Source of the DNA: Frondihabitans australicus
GTDB taxonomy: Bacteria; Actinomycetota; Actinomycetes; Actinomycetales; Microbacteriaceae
Assembly: GCF_003634555.1 (NCBI RefSeq)
Contig: NZ_RBKS01000001.1
Location: 1-64,000, forward strand
DNA length: 64,000 bases
Reading direction: 5' to 3'
The first letter of the stretch is position 1; each line of letters starts with the position of its first letter. This document shows, in pieces, positions 15,667 to 25,450 of this stretch. Below the pieces are notes generated by a model. It saw only the letters and a list, made by a program, of their open reading frames with translations, was not told where the DNA came from and did not search any database. Both the position numbers and the translations under genes were made by a program.

Positions 15667-18600
15667 ATGGGGAAAACCCTGCCGTCCCGCATCGCCGCTG
15701 GAGTCGCAGCAGCCGCTCTCGCCTTCTCCGCCCTCGTGGCGTTCTCGACGCCGGCCAACGCGGAGGGGAACCCCGCTGATCCGACGAACCCGGCGACCCC
15801 CGCCACGGTCACGGACGACGCCCTCTCGGCGCCGCAGATCGACGGCGTCGTGTGGTCGCAGAAGATCGTCGGCAACACGGTCTTCGCGGGCGGCAACTTC
15901 GCGACGGCGCGACCCGCAGGCTCCGCCTCCGGCGTCAACACCGTGCCGCGGACCGACATCCTGTCGTACAACCTCACGACGGGTGTCCTCAACACCGGCT
16001 TCGCTCCGACGCTGAACGGCCAGGTCAAGACGGTCGCCGCCTCGGCCGACGGCAGCATCATCTACATCGGCGGCACCTTCACCACGGTGAACGGCGTCGC
16101 GCGCAGCCGCCTCGCCGCGCTCAACGCCACCACCGGCGCCCTGATCACGACGTTCAATCCGTCGCCGAACTACACGGTGGCGGCCATCGCGGTCAGCGGC
16201 AGCACGGTCTACTTCGGCGGCGGCTTCACCAGCGTGGGCAAGTCGACCCGCAACCGCCTCGCGTCCGTCAACGGCACGACCGGCGCGCTGACGACCTGGG
16301 CCCCGGACGCCGAGGGCGGCGCGCCGACGGCTCTCGCGATCTCGCCGGACGGCACCAAGGTCGTCGTCGGCGGCGCCTTCACGACCCTCAACGGCTCGAG
16401 CAACCCGGGCTACGGCCTGGGCGAGGTGGACGCGACGTCGGGCGCGCTGCTTCCGTTCGCCGTCAACGGTCTGGTGCGTGACGCCGGAACCCAGTCGTCG
16501 ATCCTGAGCCTCGCCTCCGACGCCGACGGCGTCTACGGCTCGGGCTACGTCTACGGCGCCGGCGGCAACCTCGAGGGCTCGTTCCGCGCCACGTGGGACG
16601 GCGGCAACATCACCTGGATCGAGGACTGCCACGGCGACACCTACTCGGTCGCGACCACGGCCGACGCCGAGTACGTCGCGGGCCACCCGCACTACTGCGG
16701 CAACATCGGCGGCTTCCCGCAGACCAGCCCGACCTGGACCTTCCACCGCGGCCTCGCGTTCTCGAAGGCCGCCACGCAGACCATCACGAACGACCCGTAC
16801 GGCTACTACAACTTCGCCGGCAACCCCGCCCCGTCGCTCCAGAACTGGTTCCCCGACTTCAACGTCGGCACCTTCACCGGCCAGAGCCAGGGCCCGTGGA
16901 GCGTCGCGACCAGTGCCGACAGCAACTACGTCGTCTACGGCGGCGAGTTCACGACGATCAACGGGATCCAGCAGCAGGGCCTCGTCCGCTTCGCGGTGAA
17001 GTCGATCGCGCCGAACAAGATGGGCCCGAAGAACTCGGGCGCCAACTTCGTGCCGAGCCTCGTCTCGACCCAGGCCGGGAGCGTCCGCGTCTCCTGGACC
17101 GCGAACTGGGACCCGGACTCGACCAACCTCACCTACAACGTCTACCGCAACGGCGACCTGACGAAGCCGGTGTACACGACGACCCAGGCCTCCAACGTCT
17201 ACACGACGCCGCAGATGGGCTTCGTCGACACCGGGCTGACACCGGGTGCCACGGTGAGCTACCGGATCCGGGCGACCGACTCCGACGGCAACACCGTGAT
17301 CGGTGACGGCGTCAACATCACCGTCTCCAACGCGAACCCGTCGGCCTACTCGCAGACCGTCGCCGCCCAGGGCGCGACCGACTACTGGCCGCTCAACGAG
17401 GCCAGCGGCACCACCGTCTACGACAACGCGGGCTTCAACGACCAGGTCGCAGGATCCGGGGTCACCCGCGGTGCCGCCGGCTCCTCGTCCGACGGGACCA
17501 CCGCGTCGACCTTCGACGGCTCCACCTCCGGCTACTCCGCCGAGCAGGGCTCGCCGACGACCGGCCCGCAGACCTTCACCGAGGAGGCGTGGTTCAAGAC
17601 CACGACAACCGCAGGAGGCGTGATCCTCACCTTCGGCGACCAGAACACGCAGCTGTCGAGCAACTACGACCGCCGCATCTACATGACCACCGACGGCAAG
17701 ATCAACTTCGGCGTCTACGACGGCAACGCCGAGGTGCTGCAGTCGGCCGGCGCGCTGAACGACGGCAAGTGGCACCAGGTGGTGGGCTCGCTGAGCTCGG
17801 CCGGCATGGCGCTGTACGTCGACGGCAAGAAGGTCACGACGAACGCCAACGTCACGACGGCCCAGAACTACAAGGGCTACTGGCGCATCGGAGGCGACTC
17901 CGCCTGGAGCGGCGCGAACTTCTTCGCCGGCTCGATCGACAACGTGTCGATCTACCCGACCCCGCTCACCGCGGCGCAGGTCAACAGCCAGTACGTGGCC
18001 GCCGGCTACCCGTCGCAGCTGAACTCGTCGCCGAGCGACGCCTACGGCTCGCAGGTGTTCACCGACAGCCCCGTGGTCTACTACCGCCTCGGCGATGCGG
18101 CCGGTTCGACCTCCGCGGCCGACTCCAGCCTCACCAACACCCCCGGTGTGGTGTCGGGCGGCGTCACGTTCGGTCAGCCGGGCGCGATCTCGGGCACCTC
18201 GAACACGGCGGCGGCGTTCGACGGATCGAGCGGCCAGGTGGCTTCGGCGCAGTCGTTCAACGACCCCGAGGTCTACACCGAGGAGGCGTGGTTCAAGACG
18301 ACCACGACCACCGGCGGCAAGATCATCGGCTTCGGCAACGCCCAGACCGGACAGTCGTCGAACTACGACCGCCACATCTACATGCAGGACAATGGCCAGC
18401 TGGTGTTCGGCGTGTGGACGGGCTCGGCCCAGACGATCACGACCCCGGGCGCGTACAACGACGGCAACTGGCACTACGTCGCCGCGTCGCAGTCCTCGGC
18501 CGGCCTCGCGCTCTACGTCGACGGCAACCTCGTCGGCACGAACCCGACCACCCAGGCGCAGGCGTACTCCGGCTACTGGAAGATCGGCGGAGACACGACG

Positions 18601-20901
18601 TGGGGCTCCACGAGCGCCTACTTCAAGGGCACCATCGACGAGGCCGCGGTCTACGACCACGCTCTGTCGGCCTCGGCGATCGCCGCTCACTACGCGCTCG
18701 GCACGGGCTCGTCGACGAACAAGGCCCCGACGGCCTCGTTCACGAGCACCGCGGCGAACCTCAAGGAGTCGTTCGACGCCTCGGCCTCGACCGACCCCGA
18801 CGGCACGATCGCCTCGTACGCCTGGAACTTCGGTGACGGATCCACCGGCACCGGCGTGAGCCCGACGCACACGTATGCCTCTGCAGGCACGTACACGGTG
18901 ACGCTCACGGTGACCGACAACTCCGGCGCGACCGGGACGGCGACCAACCAGGTCACCGTGGCGGCTCCGGTGAACCAGGCGCCCACCGCCTCGTTCACGT
19001 CGAGCATGAACAACCTCCAGGTCGCCTTCGACGGCACCGGCTCGTCCGACCCCGACGGCACCGTGGCCTCCTACGCGTGGAACTTCGGCGACGGCTCGAC
19101 CGGCACCGGCTCGACGGTCAACCACACGTATGCCTCTGCGGGCACGTACAGCGTCAAGCTGACCGTGACCGACAACCAGGGCGCGACCGGCACGGCCACC
19201 TCGAGCGTGACGGTCGTGGCACCGCACGTGAACCAGCCGCCGAGCGCCGTGATCACGGCCTCGACGACGGGCCTCAAGGTGTCGGTCGACGGAACCGGCT
19301 CGTCGGATCCTGACGGCACCGTGGCCTCGTACGCCTGGAACTTCGGCGACGGCTCGACGGCCACCGGCTCGACGAGCTCGCACACCTACCTGGCGGGCGG
19401 CACCTACACGGTGACGCTCACGGTGACCGACAACTCGGGTGCGACCGGCACGGCCACGCAGTCCGTGACCGTCGCGGCCCCGAACCAGGCTCCGGTGGCG
19501 AGCATGACGCTCGGTGCGAACGCGCTCACGCTGACCGCCGACGGCTCGGCGTCGCAGGATCCGGACGGCACGATCGCGGCCTACAGCTGGAACTTCGGCG
19601 ACAACACGGCAGCCGCGACCACGAAGACGGCGACGCACACCTACGCCGCCGCAGGCACGTACACGGTGACGCTGACGGTCACCGACAACCAGGGCGCGAC
19701 GGGCACCTCGTCGCAGACCGTGACGGTCTCGAAGGCGCCGAACGTGCTGCCGACGGCCTCGTTCACGCAGTCGGCGTCGAACCTGAAGGTCTCGGTCGAC
19801 GGCACCTCGTCGACCGACCCCGACGGCACCGTGCAGTCGTACAGCTGGAACTTCGGCGACGGAACCGCCGCGGTGACCGGCGCCACGGCGACGCACACCT
19901 ACGCGTCGGCGGGCACCTACAAGATCACCCTCACGGTGACCGACAACGACGGCGGCCAGGGCTCCTCGTCGCAGAACGCGACCGTGACGGCTCCGGCGAA
20001 CCAGCCGCCCGTGGCCTCGTTCACGACGACGGCGTCCGGTCTCGCGCTGAGCGCCGACGGCTCGGGTTCGACCGACCCCGACGGCACGGTGGCCTCGTAC
20101 TCCTGGAACTTCGGTGACGGGACGGCGGCGGTGACCGGCAAGACGGCCAACCACACCTACGCGGCGGGCGGCACCTACACGGTGTCCCTCACAGTGACGG
20201 ACAACGGCGGAGCCACCAACACGGCGACCCAGTCGGTCACGGTGACTGCGCCGGCGGCCCAGGCCTTCGACCTCGACTCGTTCTCCAGGACGGTGTCGAA
20301 CGGCTGGGGCACGGCCGACGTGGGCGGCGCCTGGACGCCGACCGGATCCGCGAGCGTCCTCTCGGTCGCGAACGGCGCCGGCGTGATCGCCACCACCAAG
20401 GCGGGTGCGACCAACGGCGTGCAGCTGATGGGCACGACGTCGACGAGCACCGACCTGCGGGCGCAGTTCACGCTCGACAAGGCGGCCTCCGGCGGCGGCA
20501 CGTATGTGTACATCTCCGGTCGACGCGTCGACTCGAACAACGAGTACCGTGCCACGCTCCGCTTCTCGAACAGCGGCCAGGGCGTCCTCTCGCTCACGGC
20601 CATCTCGGGCGGCACCGCGACGAACCTCGGCAGCCAGGTCGTCATGCCGGGCACCATCACGGCAGGATCGAGCGTCAGCTTCCGGATGCAGGTCTCGGGC
20701 ACCGGCACGACGTCGATCAAGCTCAAGGCGTGGCTCACCGGCACGACCGAGCCGAGCGGCTGGAACATCAGCCTCACGGACTCGACGCCGTCGCTGCAGA
20801 AGGCCGGCGGCATCGCGATCCAGAGCTACGTCTCGGCCAGCGCCACCACGGTGCCGCAGAACCTCTCGGTCCAGCAGCTGAGCGCACTCCCGGTCCAGTG
20901 A
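15667..20901 (+). CDS. Giant secreted propeller/FN3/LamG/PKD surface protein
   Basis: 1744 residues. A Sec signal peptide ends near ANA at residue 34. Approximate order: beta-propeller-like repeats with YIGGTFTTVNGVARSRL, FGGGFTSVGKSTRNRL and VGGAFTTLNGSS (42-438); an FN3-like domain with VRVSWTANWDPDSTNLTYNV (462-555); two LamG domains (572-775 and 799-1012), each with TEEAWFKTT; six PKD domains (1019-1530) with DPDGT.ASY.WNFGDG; and a C-terminal beta module (1533-1744) starting FDLDSFSRTVSNGWG, like the N-terminal module of the 9.3-kb protein. No LPXTG or membrane anchor is present, so it is released or held non-covalently. Adhesion or polysaccharide binding is likely. Its TGA overlaps the GTG of a glycosyltransferase. 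Confidence 0.88.
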   Translation: MGKTLPSRIAAGVAAAALAFSALVAFSTPANAEGNPADPTNPATPATVTDDALSAPQIDGVVWSQKIVGNTVFAGGNFATARPAGSASGVNTVPRTDILSYNLTTGVLNTGFAPTLNGQVKTVAASADGSIIYIGGTFTTVNGVARSRLAALNATTGALITTFNPSPNYTVAAIAVSGSTVYFGGGFTSVGKSTRNRLASVNGTTGALTTWAPDAEGGAPTALAISPDGTKVVVGGAFTTLNGSSNPGYGLGEVDATSGALLPFAVNGLVRDAGTQSSILSLASDADGVYGSGYVYGAGGNLEGSFRATWDGGNITWIEDCHGDTYSVATTADAEYVAGHPHYCGNIGGFPQTSPTWTFHRGLAFSKAATQTITNDPYGYYNFAGNPAPSLQNWFPDFNVGTFTGQSQGPWSVATSADSNYVVYGGEFTTINGIQQQGLVRFAVKSIAPNKMGPKNSGANFVPSLVSTQAGSVRVSWTANWDPDSTNLTYNVYRNGDLTKPVYTTTQASNVYTTPQMGFVDTGLTPGATVSYRIRATDSDGNTVIGDGVNITVSNANPSAYSQTVAAQGATDYWPLNEASGTTVYDNAGFNDQVAGSGVTRGAAGSSSDGTTASTFDGSTSGYSAEQGSPTTGPQTFTEEAWFKTTTTAGGVILTFGDQNTQLSSNYDRRIYMTTDGKINFGVYDGNAEVLQSAGALNDGKWHQVVGSLSSAGMALYVDGKKVTTNANVTTAQNYKGYWRIGGDSAWSGANFFAGSIDNVSIYPTPLTAAQVNSQYVAAGYPSQLNSSPSDAYGSQVFTDSPVVYYRLGDAAGSTSAADSSLTNTPGVVSGGVTFGQPGAISGTSNTAAAFDGSSGQVASAQSFNDPEVYTEEAWFKTTTTTGGKIIGFGNAQTGQSSNYDRHIYMQDNGQLVFGVWTGSAQTITTPGAYNDGNWHYVAASQSSAGLALYVDGNLVGTNPTTQAQAYSGYWKIGGDTTWGSTSAYFKGTIDEAAVYDHALSASAIAAHYALGTGSSTNKAPTASFTSTAANLKESFDASASTDPDGTIASYAWNFGDGSTGTGVSPTHTYASAGTYTVTLTVTDNSGATGTATNQVTVAAPVNQAPTASFTSSMNNLQVAFDGTGSSDPDGTVASYAWNFGDGSTGTGSTVNHTYASAGTYSVKLTVTDNQGATGTATSSVTVVAPHVNQPPSAVITASTTGLKVSVDGTGSSDPDGTVASYAWNFGDGSTATGSTSSHTYLAGGTYTVTLTVTDNSGATGTATQSVTVAAPNQAPVASMTLGANALTLTADGSASQDPDGTIAAYSWNFGDNTAAATTKTATHTYAAAGTYTVTLTVTDNQGATGTSSQTVTVSKAPNVLPTASFTQSASNLKVSVDGTSSTDPDGTVQSYSWNFGDGTAAVTGATATHTYASAGTYKITLTVTDNDGGQGSSSQNATVTAPANQPPVASFTTTASGLALSADGSGSTDPDGTVASYSWNFGDGTAAVTGKTANHTYAAGGTYTVSLTVTDNGGATNTATQSVTVTAPAAQAFDLDSFSRTVSNGWGTADVGGAWTPTGSASVLSVANGAGVIATTKAGATNGVQLMGTTSTSTDLRAQFTLDKAASGGGTYVYISGRRVDSNNEYRATLRFSNSGQGVLSLTAISGGTATNLGSQVVMPGTITAGSSVSFRMQVSGTGTTSIKLKAWLTGTTEPSGWNISLTDSTPSLQKAGGIAIQSYVSASATTVPQNLSVQQLSALPVQ

Positions 20902-21956
20902 CCGACACGGGGTCCCCGGGTCGGGGCGGCGGGAGGAGGCTGGTCGTCCAGCAGTCCTTCCCGCGGCCCCGGCCCACCACGAACCCCTACCTCCGGCTCC
21001 TCGGCGACGCGATCGCCCGGCAGCCGGGGGTGGGGGTCCTCCCGTTCTCCTGGCGGTCGGCGCTCCTGGGGCGCTACGACGTCTTCCACGTGCACTGGCC
21101 CGAGATCCTGGTGCAGGGGGCGAGCCCCGTGAAGACGGCCGTGCGCCAGCTGCTCACCCTGGCGCTCGTGGTGCGGCTCGCCGCCACCCGGACGCCCGTG
21201 GTGCGGACGCTGCACAACGTGGAGGCGCACGAGGGGCTGAGCCGGCCCCGTCGGCTCCTGCTCGGTCTGCTGGATCGCCGCACGACTCTCGTGATCCGCC
21301 TGACCGACAGCACGCCGGTGCCTCCCGGGGTGCTCAGCGAGACGATCCCGCACGGCCACTACCGCGACTGGTATCCGCGCCCGGACGGCTCGGAGCGCCA
21401 GGCGGGTCACGTCGCCTACTTCGGCCTGATCCGGCCGTACAAGGGCGTCGAGGATCTCGTCTCGGTGTTCCGCGAGCTGCCCGGCGACGTCAGCCTCACG
21501 GCGGCCGGCAAGCCGTCGAGCGACGAGCTCCGCGACGAGCTGCGCCGGCTCGCCGACGGCGACGACCGCATCGACCTGGACCTGCGCTACCTCGACGACG
21601 ACGCCCTCGCGAGGACGGTCGGACGCGCCGAGCTCGTCGTGCTGCCCCACCGCAGCATGCACAACTCGGGCAGCGTGCTGGCCGCGCTCTCGCTGGATCG
21701 GCCGGTGCTCGTCCCCGCGACCGAGATCAACACCCGGCTAGCCGAGGAGGTCGGGCCGGAGTGGGTCTACGAGTACGATGACACCCTGCGCGCCAGCGAC
21801 ATCGAGCGCGCGCTCGAGGGGGCCTCCCGCCTCACCGGCGACGACCGACCCGACCTCTCCGGTCGCGAGTGGGACGACGCAGGCAGGCGGCACGTCGAGG
21901 CGTACCGGCGGGCGATCAGCGCGATGACGACGAGGCGGGGAGGGCGGTCAGCGTGA
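20898..21956 (+). CDS. Glycosyltransferase, GT-B fold (GT4-like)
   Basis: 352 residues from a GTG at 20898 that overlaps the previous stop (GTGA). The Rossmann-type N-half includes YDVFHVHWPEILVQG and VRTLHNVEAHEGL, and the C-half YFGLIRPYKGVEDLVSVFRE, LTAAGKPSS and LVVLPHRSMHNSGSVLAAL. The last resembles the donor-binding E-x7-E region, but the second acidic residue is not obvious. It is cytoplasmic and transfers a nucleotide-activated sugar to the lipid-linked repeat unit. It heads a tightly coupled set with the flippase and a second GT4. Acceptor and donor are unknown. Confidence 0.82.
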   Translation: MTDTGSPGRGGGRRLVVQQSFPRPRPTTNPYLRLLGDAIARQPGVGVLPFSWRSALLGRYDVFHVHWPEILVQGASPVKTAVRQLLTLALVVRLAATRTPVVRTLHNVEAHEGLSRPRRLLLGLLDRRTTLVIRLTDSTPVPPGVLSETIPHGHYRDWYPRPDGSERQAGHVAYFGLIRPYKGVEDLVSVFRELPGDVSLTAAGKPSSDELRDELRRLADGDDRIDLDLRYLDDDALARTVGRAELVVLPHRSMHNSGSVLAALSLDRPVLVPATEINTRLAEEVGPEWVYEYDDTLRASDIERALEGASRLTGDDRPDLSGREWDDAGRRHVEAYRRAISAMTTRRGGRSA

Positions 21957-23422
21957 GCCAGACCACCGAGCACGCCCCGGCGACCGGCTCCGTCGCCGTC
22001 GCAGGGGAGCACCGGCGTCACCGAGGCGGCCGCCCGGCCGGCGGCGCGATGAGGGCCGTCGGCTCGACCGCGGTGACGAAGGTCTTCGTCATGGCGATCT
22101 CCGGCATCCTCGGCATCATCACGAGCCGCCTGATCATCGCCCACTTCGGCACGGCCGCCTACGCGCAGTACGGCCTCCTCTCGACGTTCCCGACCCTCCT
22201 GCCGTTCGCCGACCTCGGCATCGCCGCCGTGGTGATCAACGCGGTCGCCGCCTCCGACGAGCCGCGCCGCGACGAGATGGTCAAGCGGACCATCGTGACG
22301 GCGTTCCGGATCCTCCTCGCCTCCGGCGGCATCATGGTGATCGTCGCCCTGGTGCTCACCGCGTTCGACCTCTGGCCGCTCCTGCTGGGCGAGGGCCTCC
22401 TGCCGGGCGGCAACCTCGCGGCCGGCCTCTGCCTCGCGGTCTTCGGCGTCGTGGTGCCGCTGACCGTCGGCCAGCGCGTTCTCGTGGGCCTCAAGAAGAC
22501 CACGACGCAGGTCGCGAGCCAGGCGGTCGTCGCGCCGTTCATGCTCCTGTGCATCGGCGTCTTCGTCATGTTCATGATCCCGGCGGGCACCTACCTCGCC
22601 GTGGCGTCGTACGTCGCGAACAGCCTGGTCTCGGTGATCTGCATGATCGTCGCTGCCCGCACCCTGCGCCCCCAGATCGGCCAGGCCGTCCGGATGATCC
22701 GGCACGTCCGCTCGTACGAGAGCGTCCCCGCGATCGGCCTCGCCTGGCCGATGCTCGTGCAGATGGTCGCCCTGCCGGTCGCGATGCAGACCGACCGGCT
22801 GCTGCTCAGCCACGTGTCGGGCGACGTGCAGCTGGCCCAGTACAACCTCGCCTCACAGCTCTTCGGCATCGTCCTGCAGACCATCGCCGCCGCCGGGGTC
22901 GCCCTGTGGCCGGTCTATGCGAAGGCCCGGGCGCAGGGCCGGGTCGAGTCGCCCACGAAGCCGACGCTGTGGTTCCTGCTCGGAGGCCTGGTCGTCGGCG
23001 GGTGCCTCGCGCTCGTCTCGCCGTGGCTGGTCGAGTTCGTCTCGAGCGGCAAGATCCACCTGCCCGTGCTGCTCGTCGTCTCGTTCGTCGTGTTCGTGGC
23101 GCTGCAGGCCTGCAAGTACCCGATCGGCATGTACATGACCGACAAGGGCGGTCTCGTCTTCCAGGTCGTGCCGATCCTGCTCATGGTGCCGCTGAACCTC
23201 GGCGTCTCGTGGCTGCTCATCGCTCCGTTCGGCGCCGCCGGCCCGGTCATCGGCTCGGCCCTGTCGGTCGCCGCCTGCCAGGTCGGGCCGAACTTCTGGT
23301 ACGTCTCGCGCGACCTGAAGCGCCGCCGGGCCGCTCAGGCCGCAGGAGCCGCCGCACCGCCGTCCGCTGACGAGGCCCGCGAGGCCGAGTCCGACTTCCT
23401 CGCCGACCAGACGGAGACGTGA
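21953..23422 (+). CDS. Polysaccharide repeat-unit flippase (Wzx/MATE-like)
   Basis: 489 residues from a GTG overlapping the previous stop (GTGA). A basic cytoplasmic N-terminus of about 40 residues is followed by some 12-14 helices, starting TKVFVMAISGILGIITSRLI and including YAQYGLLSTFPTLLPFADLG, the family pattern of Wzx/RfbX oligosaccharide flippases. SDRLLLSH-like AMQTDRLLLSHVSG in the middle is also typical. It should move undecaprenyl-linked repeat units across the membrane for the polymerase-like protein at 11.9 kb. It is coupled to glycosyltransferases on both sides. Confidence 0.88.
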   Translation: MSQTTEHAPATGSVAVAGEHRRHRGGRPAGGAMRAVGSTAVTKVFVMAISGILGIITSRLIIAHFGTAAYAQYGLLSTFPTLLPFADLGIAAVVINAVAASDEPRRDEMVKRTIVTAFRILLASGGIMVIVALVLTAFDLWPLLLGEGLLPGGNLAAGLCLAVFGVVVPLTVGQRVLVGLKKTTTQVASQAVVAPFMLLCIGVFVMFMIPAGTYLAVASYVANSLVSVICMIVAARTLRPQIGQAVRMIRHVRSYESVPAIGLAWPMLVQMVALPVAMQTDRLLLSHVSGDVQLAQYNLASQLFGIVLQTIAAAGVALWPVYAKARAQGRVESPTKPTLWFLLGGLVVGGCLALVSPWLVEFVSSGKIHLPVLLVVSFVVFVALQACKYPIGMYMTDKGGLVFQVVPILLMVPLNLGVSWLLIAPFGAAGPVIGSALSVAACQVGPNFWYVSRDLKRRRAAQAAGAAAPPSADEAREAESDFLADQTET

Positions 23423-24450
23423 CCGTGCTCGAAGTGCTCTTCCCCGAGGGACGCGACGTCGCCGGCTGGGCCGAGCGCCATGGCCGTGGCGAGACCCCGG
23501 GCCTGTGGCCCTACGGTCTCGACGGACTCCGCGCCCTCGACCCCGACGCCCGGATCGCCGAGCTCGCGAAGCCGACCCGCTTCGAGGCGGCGCGCGCCCG
23601 CCTCCTGCCCGGCCGCAGGCCGAAACTCGGGTCGGCGGCCACGGCGGAGGTCGGCATCACCTGGGACGAGAACACCGGCCGTCTCATGGCGCTGACGCGC
23701 CCGCACGAGCGCATGTACACCGGAGTGATCTGGGTGACCGATCTGGTCGCGCGCGGGCGTGACACGGGCAGGATGCGCGAGATCCTGCGCGAGATGGACG
23801 GCCTGTGGGTGATCTCCCGCGGCCAGCTGGAGCCGCTGCGCGACTTCGTCGGCGACGACGGGCCGCCGATCGCGTACTTCCGGTTCGGCGTGGACGCCGA
23901 CTTCTTCCCGTACCGCCCGTACCCGACCCAGCCCCTGGTCGTGAGCGTCGGCGGCGACCGCGACCGCGACGCCGCGACGCTGTTCGCGGCGCTCGAGCAG
24001 GTGCACGAGAGCGTGCCCGAGGCCCGGATCGTCGTGCAGACCACGTCGACGCTCACGGCTCCTCGCGGCGTCGAGACGGTCGCGCACCTGAGCCATCGGG
24101 AGCTCGCCGACCTCTACGCCGAGGCGTCCGTCGTCGCGATCGCGACCGGGCAGAACCTCCACGCGTCGGGCATGACGGTGAGCCTGGAGGCGATGGCCAC
24201 GGGGCGCCCCGTGGTCATGACGCGCACGCCCGGCATCGAGGACTACGTCGACCACGGCAGCACCGGTCTTCTCGTGCCGGTCGGTGACGCGGAGGCGCTC
24301 AGCGAGGGCGTCGTGCGCCTCCTCGGCGACCCGCGGCTGGCCGAGGCCTACGGTCGCGCCGGCCGTGCCGAGGTCGAGGAGTGGGGCACGACGCGGGCGA
24401 TGGTCGAGCGGATGGGGGCGTTCCTCGGGCTCACCGAGGACGCGCGGTAG
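23419..24450 (+). CDS. Glycosyltransferase family 4
   Basis: 343 residues from a GTG overlapping the flippase stop (GTGA). The C-terminal half has standard GT4 elements: VSVGGDRDRDAATLFAALEQ, VETVAHLSHRELADLYAEAS, and the donor-site region SGMTVSLEAMATGRPVVMT followed by IEDYVDHGSTGLLVPVGD. The N-terminal half is short and lacks a clear acceptor motif. It is the last gene of the PKD protein - GT4 - flippase - GT4 run, and the next gene is convergent. A cytoplasmic sugar transferase for the same polymer is the natural reading. Confidence 0.87.
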   Translation: MTVLEVLFPEGRDVAGWAERHGRGETPGLWPYGLDGLRALDPDARIAELAKPTRFEAARARLLPGRRPKLGSAATAEVGITWDENTGRLMALTRPHERMYTGVIWVTDLVARGRDTGRMREILREMDGLWVISRGQLEPLRDFVGDDGPPIAYFRFGVDADFFPYRPYPTQPLVVSVGGDRDRDAATLFAALEQVHESVPEARIVVQTTSTLTAPRGVETVAHLSHRELADLYAEASVVAIATGQNLHASGMTVSLEAMATGRPVVMTRTPGIEDYVDHGSTGLLVPVGDAEALSEGVVRLLGDPRLAEAYGRAGRAEVEEWGTTRAMVERMGAFLGLTEDAR

Positions 24451-24488
24451 CCTGCTCGCCGCGGCTGCGGGACGCGGCGCGGCGGCGG

Positions 24489-25409
24489 CTAGGGACGAGC
24501 GCGGCGGCGCAGCTCCTGCGCCGCGATGCCTCGGCCCTCGAGGACGGCCCGGAGACCCACCAGCAGTGTGCCGGGCGACGTGACGAACTGCCGGCGACCG
24601 CCCTGCAGCAGCACCTCCCACGCCACGCGCGGGGTGAGGCGCCGCCAGGCGACGAGAGTCGGCGTGTCGAGGTGCCGCGCGGCGAAGAGCAGCCGGTTGC
24701 GGATGTTGTAGCGGTAGTACGTCGCGGACTTCGCCTCGCCCGCCCCGTGCGCCCCGGCGGATCCCTGCGTGCCGCCCTGCGCGTGCACGGCGGTGGCCTC
24801 CTCGACGACCCGCAGCGCGCCTCCTGCGGCCCTGACGCGGTGGCTGAGGTCGACGTCCTCCCAGTAGAGGAAGTACCCCTCGTCGAACCCGCCTGTCACC
24901 TCCCAGAGCTCGCGCGAGAGCATGAGGCAGGCGCCGCTGAGCCACTCCTCGACCTCGGCGCCGTCGAGGCGCCGCCGCCGCGAGCGGATCCGGCCGTCGG
25001 CGAGGTACAGGTCGCTGCCCGCGAACCACACGGAGCCGTCAGGCCGCAGGATCCGAGGCGCCGCCAGAGTGAGCGCCTCCTCGTCCACCACCGCCGCCAG
25101 GCCCTCGACCGAGGCTTGGTCGACAGTGGCGTCGGGGTTCAGCAGCAGCAGGCGGTCGGCCCCGTCGTCGAGCGCTCGTGCGACGCCGAGGTTCATGCCG
25201 CCGCCGAAGCCGGTGTTCGAGTCGGGCAGCACGGTGGCCCAGCCCTCGCCGGCGGCCAGCGCGACGAGCAGGGCGCGCTCGGCGTCGTCCGTGCGGTTGT
25301 CGACGACGACGACGGAGAGGTGGGGTGCGCTGCGGGTGAGCGGCGCGAGATTCTCCCGCAGCAGAGCGGCGGAGCCGTAGCTCACGACGACGACGGTGAC
25401 CGGTCTCAT
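24489..25409 (-). CDS. Glycosyltransferase family 2 (rhamnosyltransferase-like)
   Basis: 306 residues. GT-A features in order: VTVVVVSYGSAALLRENL; SVVVVDNRTDD; NTGFGGGMNLGVA; LLLLNPDATV, where the usual DXD is NPD as in WbbL-type rhamnosyltransferases; WLSGACLMLSRELWEVTGGF; and the ED motif YFLYWEDVDLSHRV. GGGAGGG lies about nine nt before the ATG. It is divergent from the GT2 gene at 25.45 kb with only about 40 nt between. The NPD variant and the GGFDEGYFLYWED box suggest a deoxysugar such as dTDP-rhamnose as donor; this is inference. Confidence 0.85.
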   Translation of the reverse strand: MRPVTVVVVSYGSAALLRENLAPLTRSAPHLSVVVVDNRTDDAERALLVALAAGEGWATVLPDSNTGFGGGMNLGVARALDDGADRLLLLNPDATVDQASVEGLAAVVDEEALTLAAPRILRPDGSVWFAGSDLYLADGRIRSRRRRLDGAEVEEWLSGACLMLSRELWEVTGGFDEGYFLYWEDVDLSHRVRAAGGALRVVEEATAVHAQGGTQGSAGAHGAGEAKSATYYRYNIRNRLLFAARHLDTPTLVAWRRLTPRVAWEVLLQGGRRQFVTSPGTLLVGLRAVLEGRGIAAQELRRRARP

Positions 25410-25450
25410 CCGCGAAGCCCTCCCGAGAGACGCTCAGGTACGGAAGAATC

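Noticed and set aside
15607-20154. 1515-codon open frame on the minus strand opposite the giant PKD gene
   Set aside because: Arg/Val/Gly-rich translation with no domains; the PKD frame has clear signal peptide, LamG and PKD motifs. Long antisense frames are expected at this GC content.
20908-20926. GGTCCCCGGG-TCGGGG as another site of that family
   Set aside because: Lies at the start of a coupled coding sequence, lacks the TG of the core, and the spacing is wrong.
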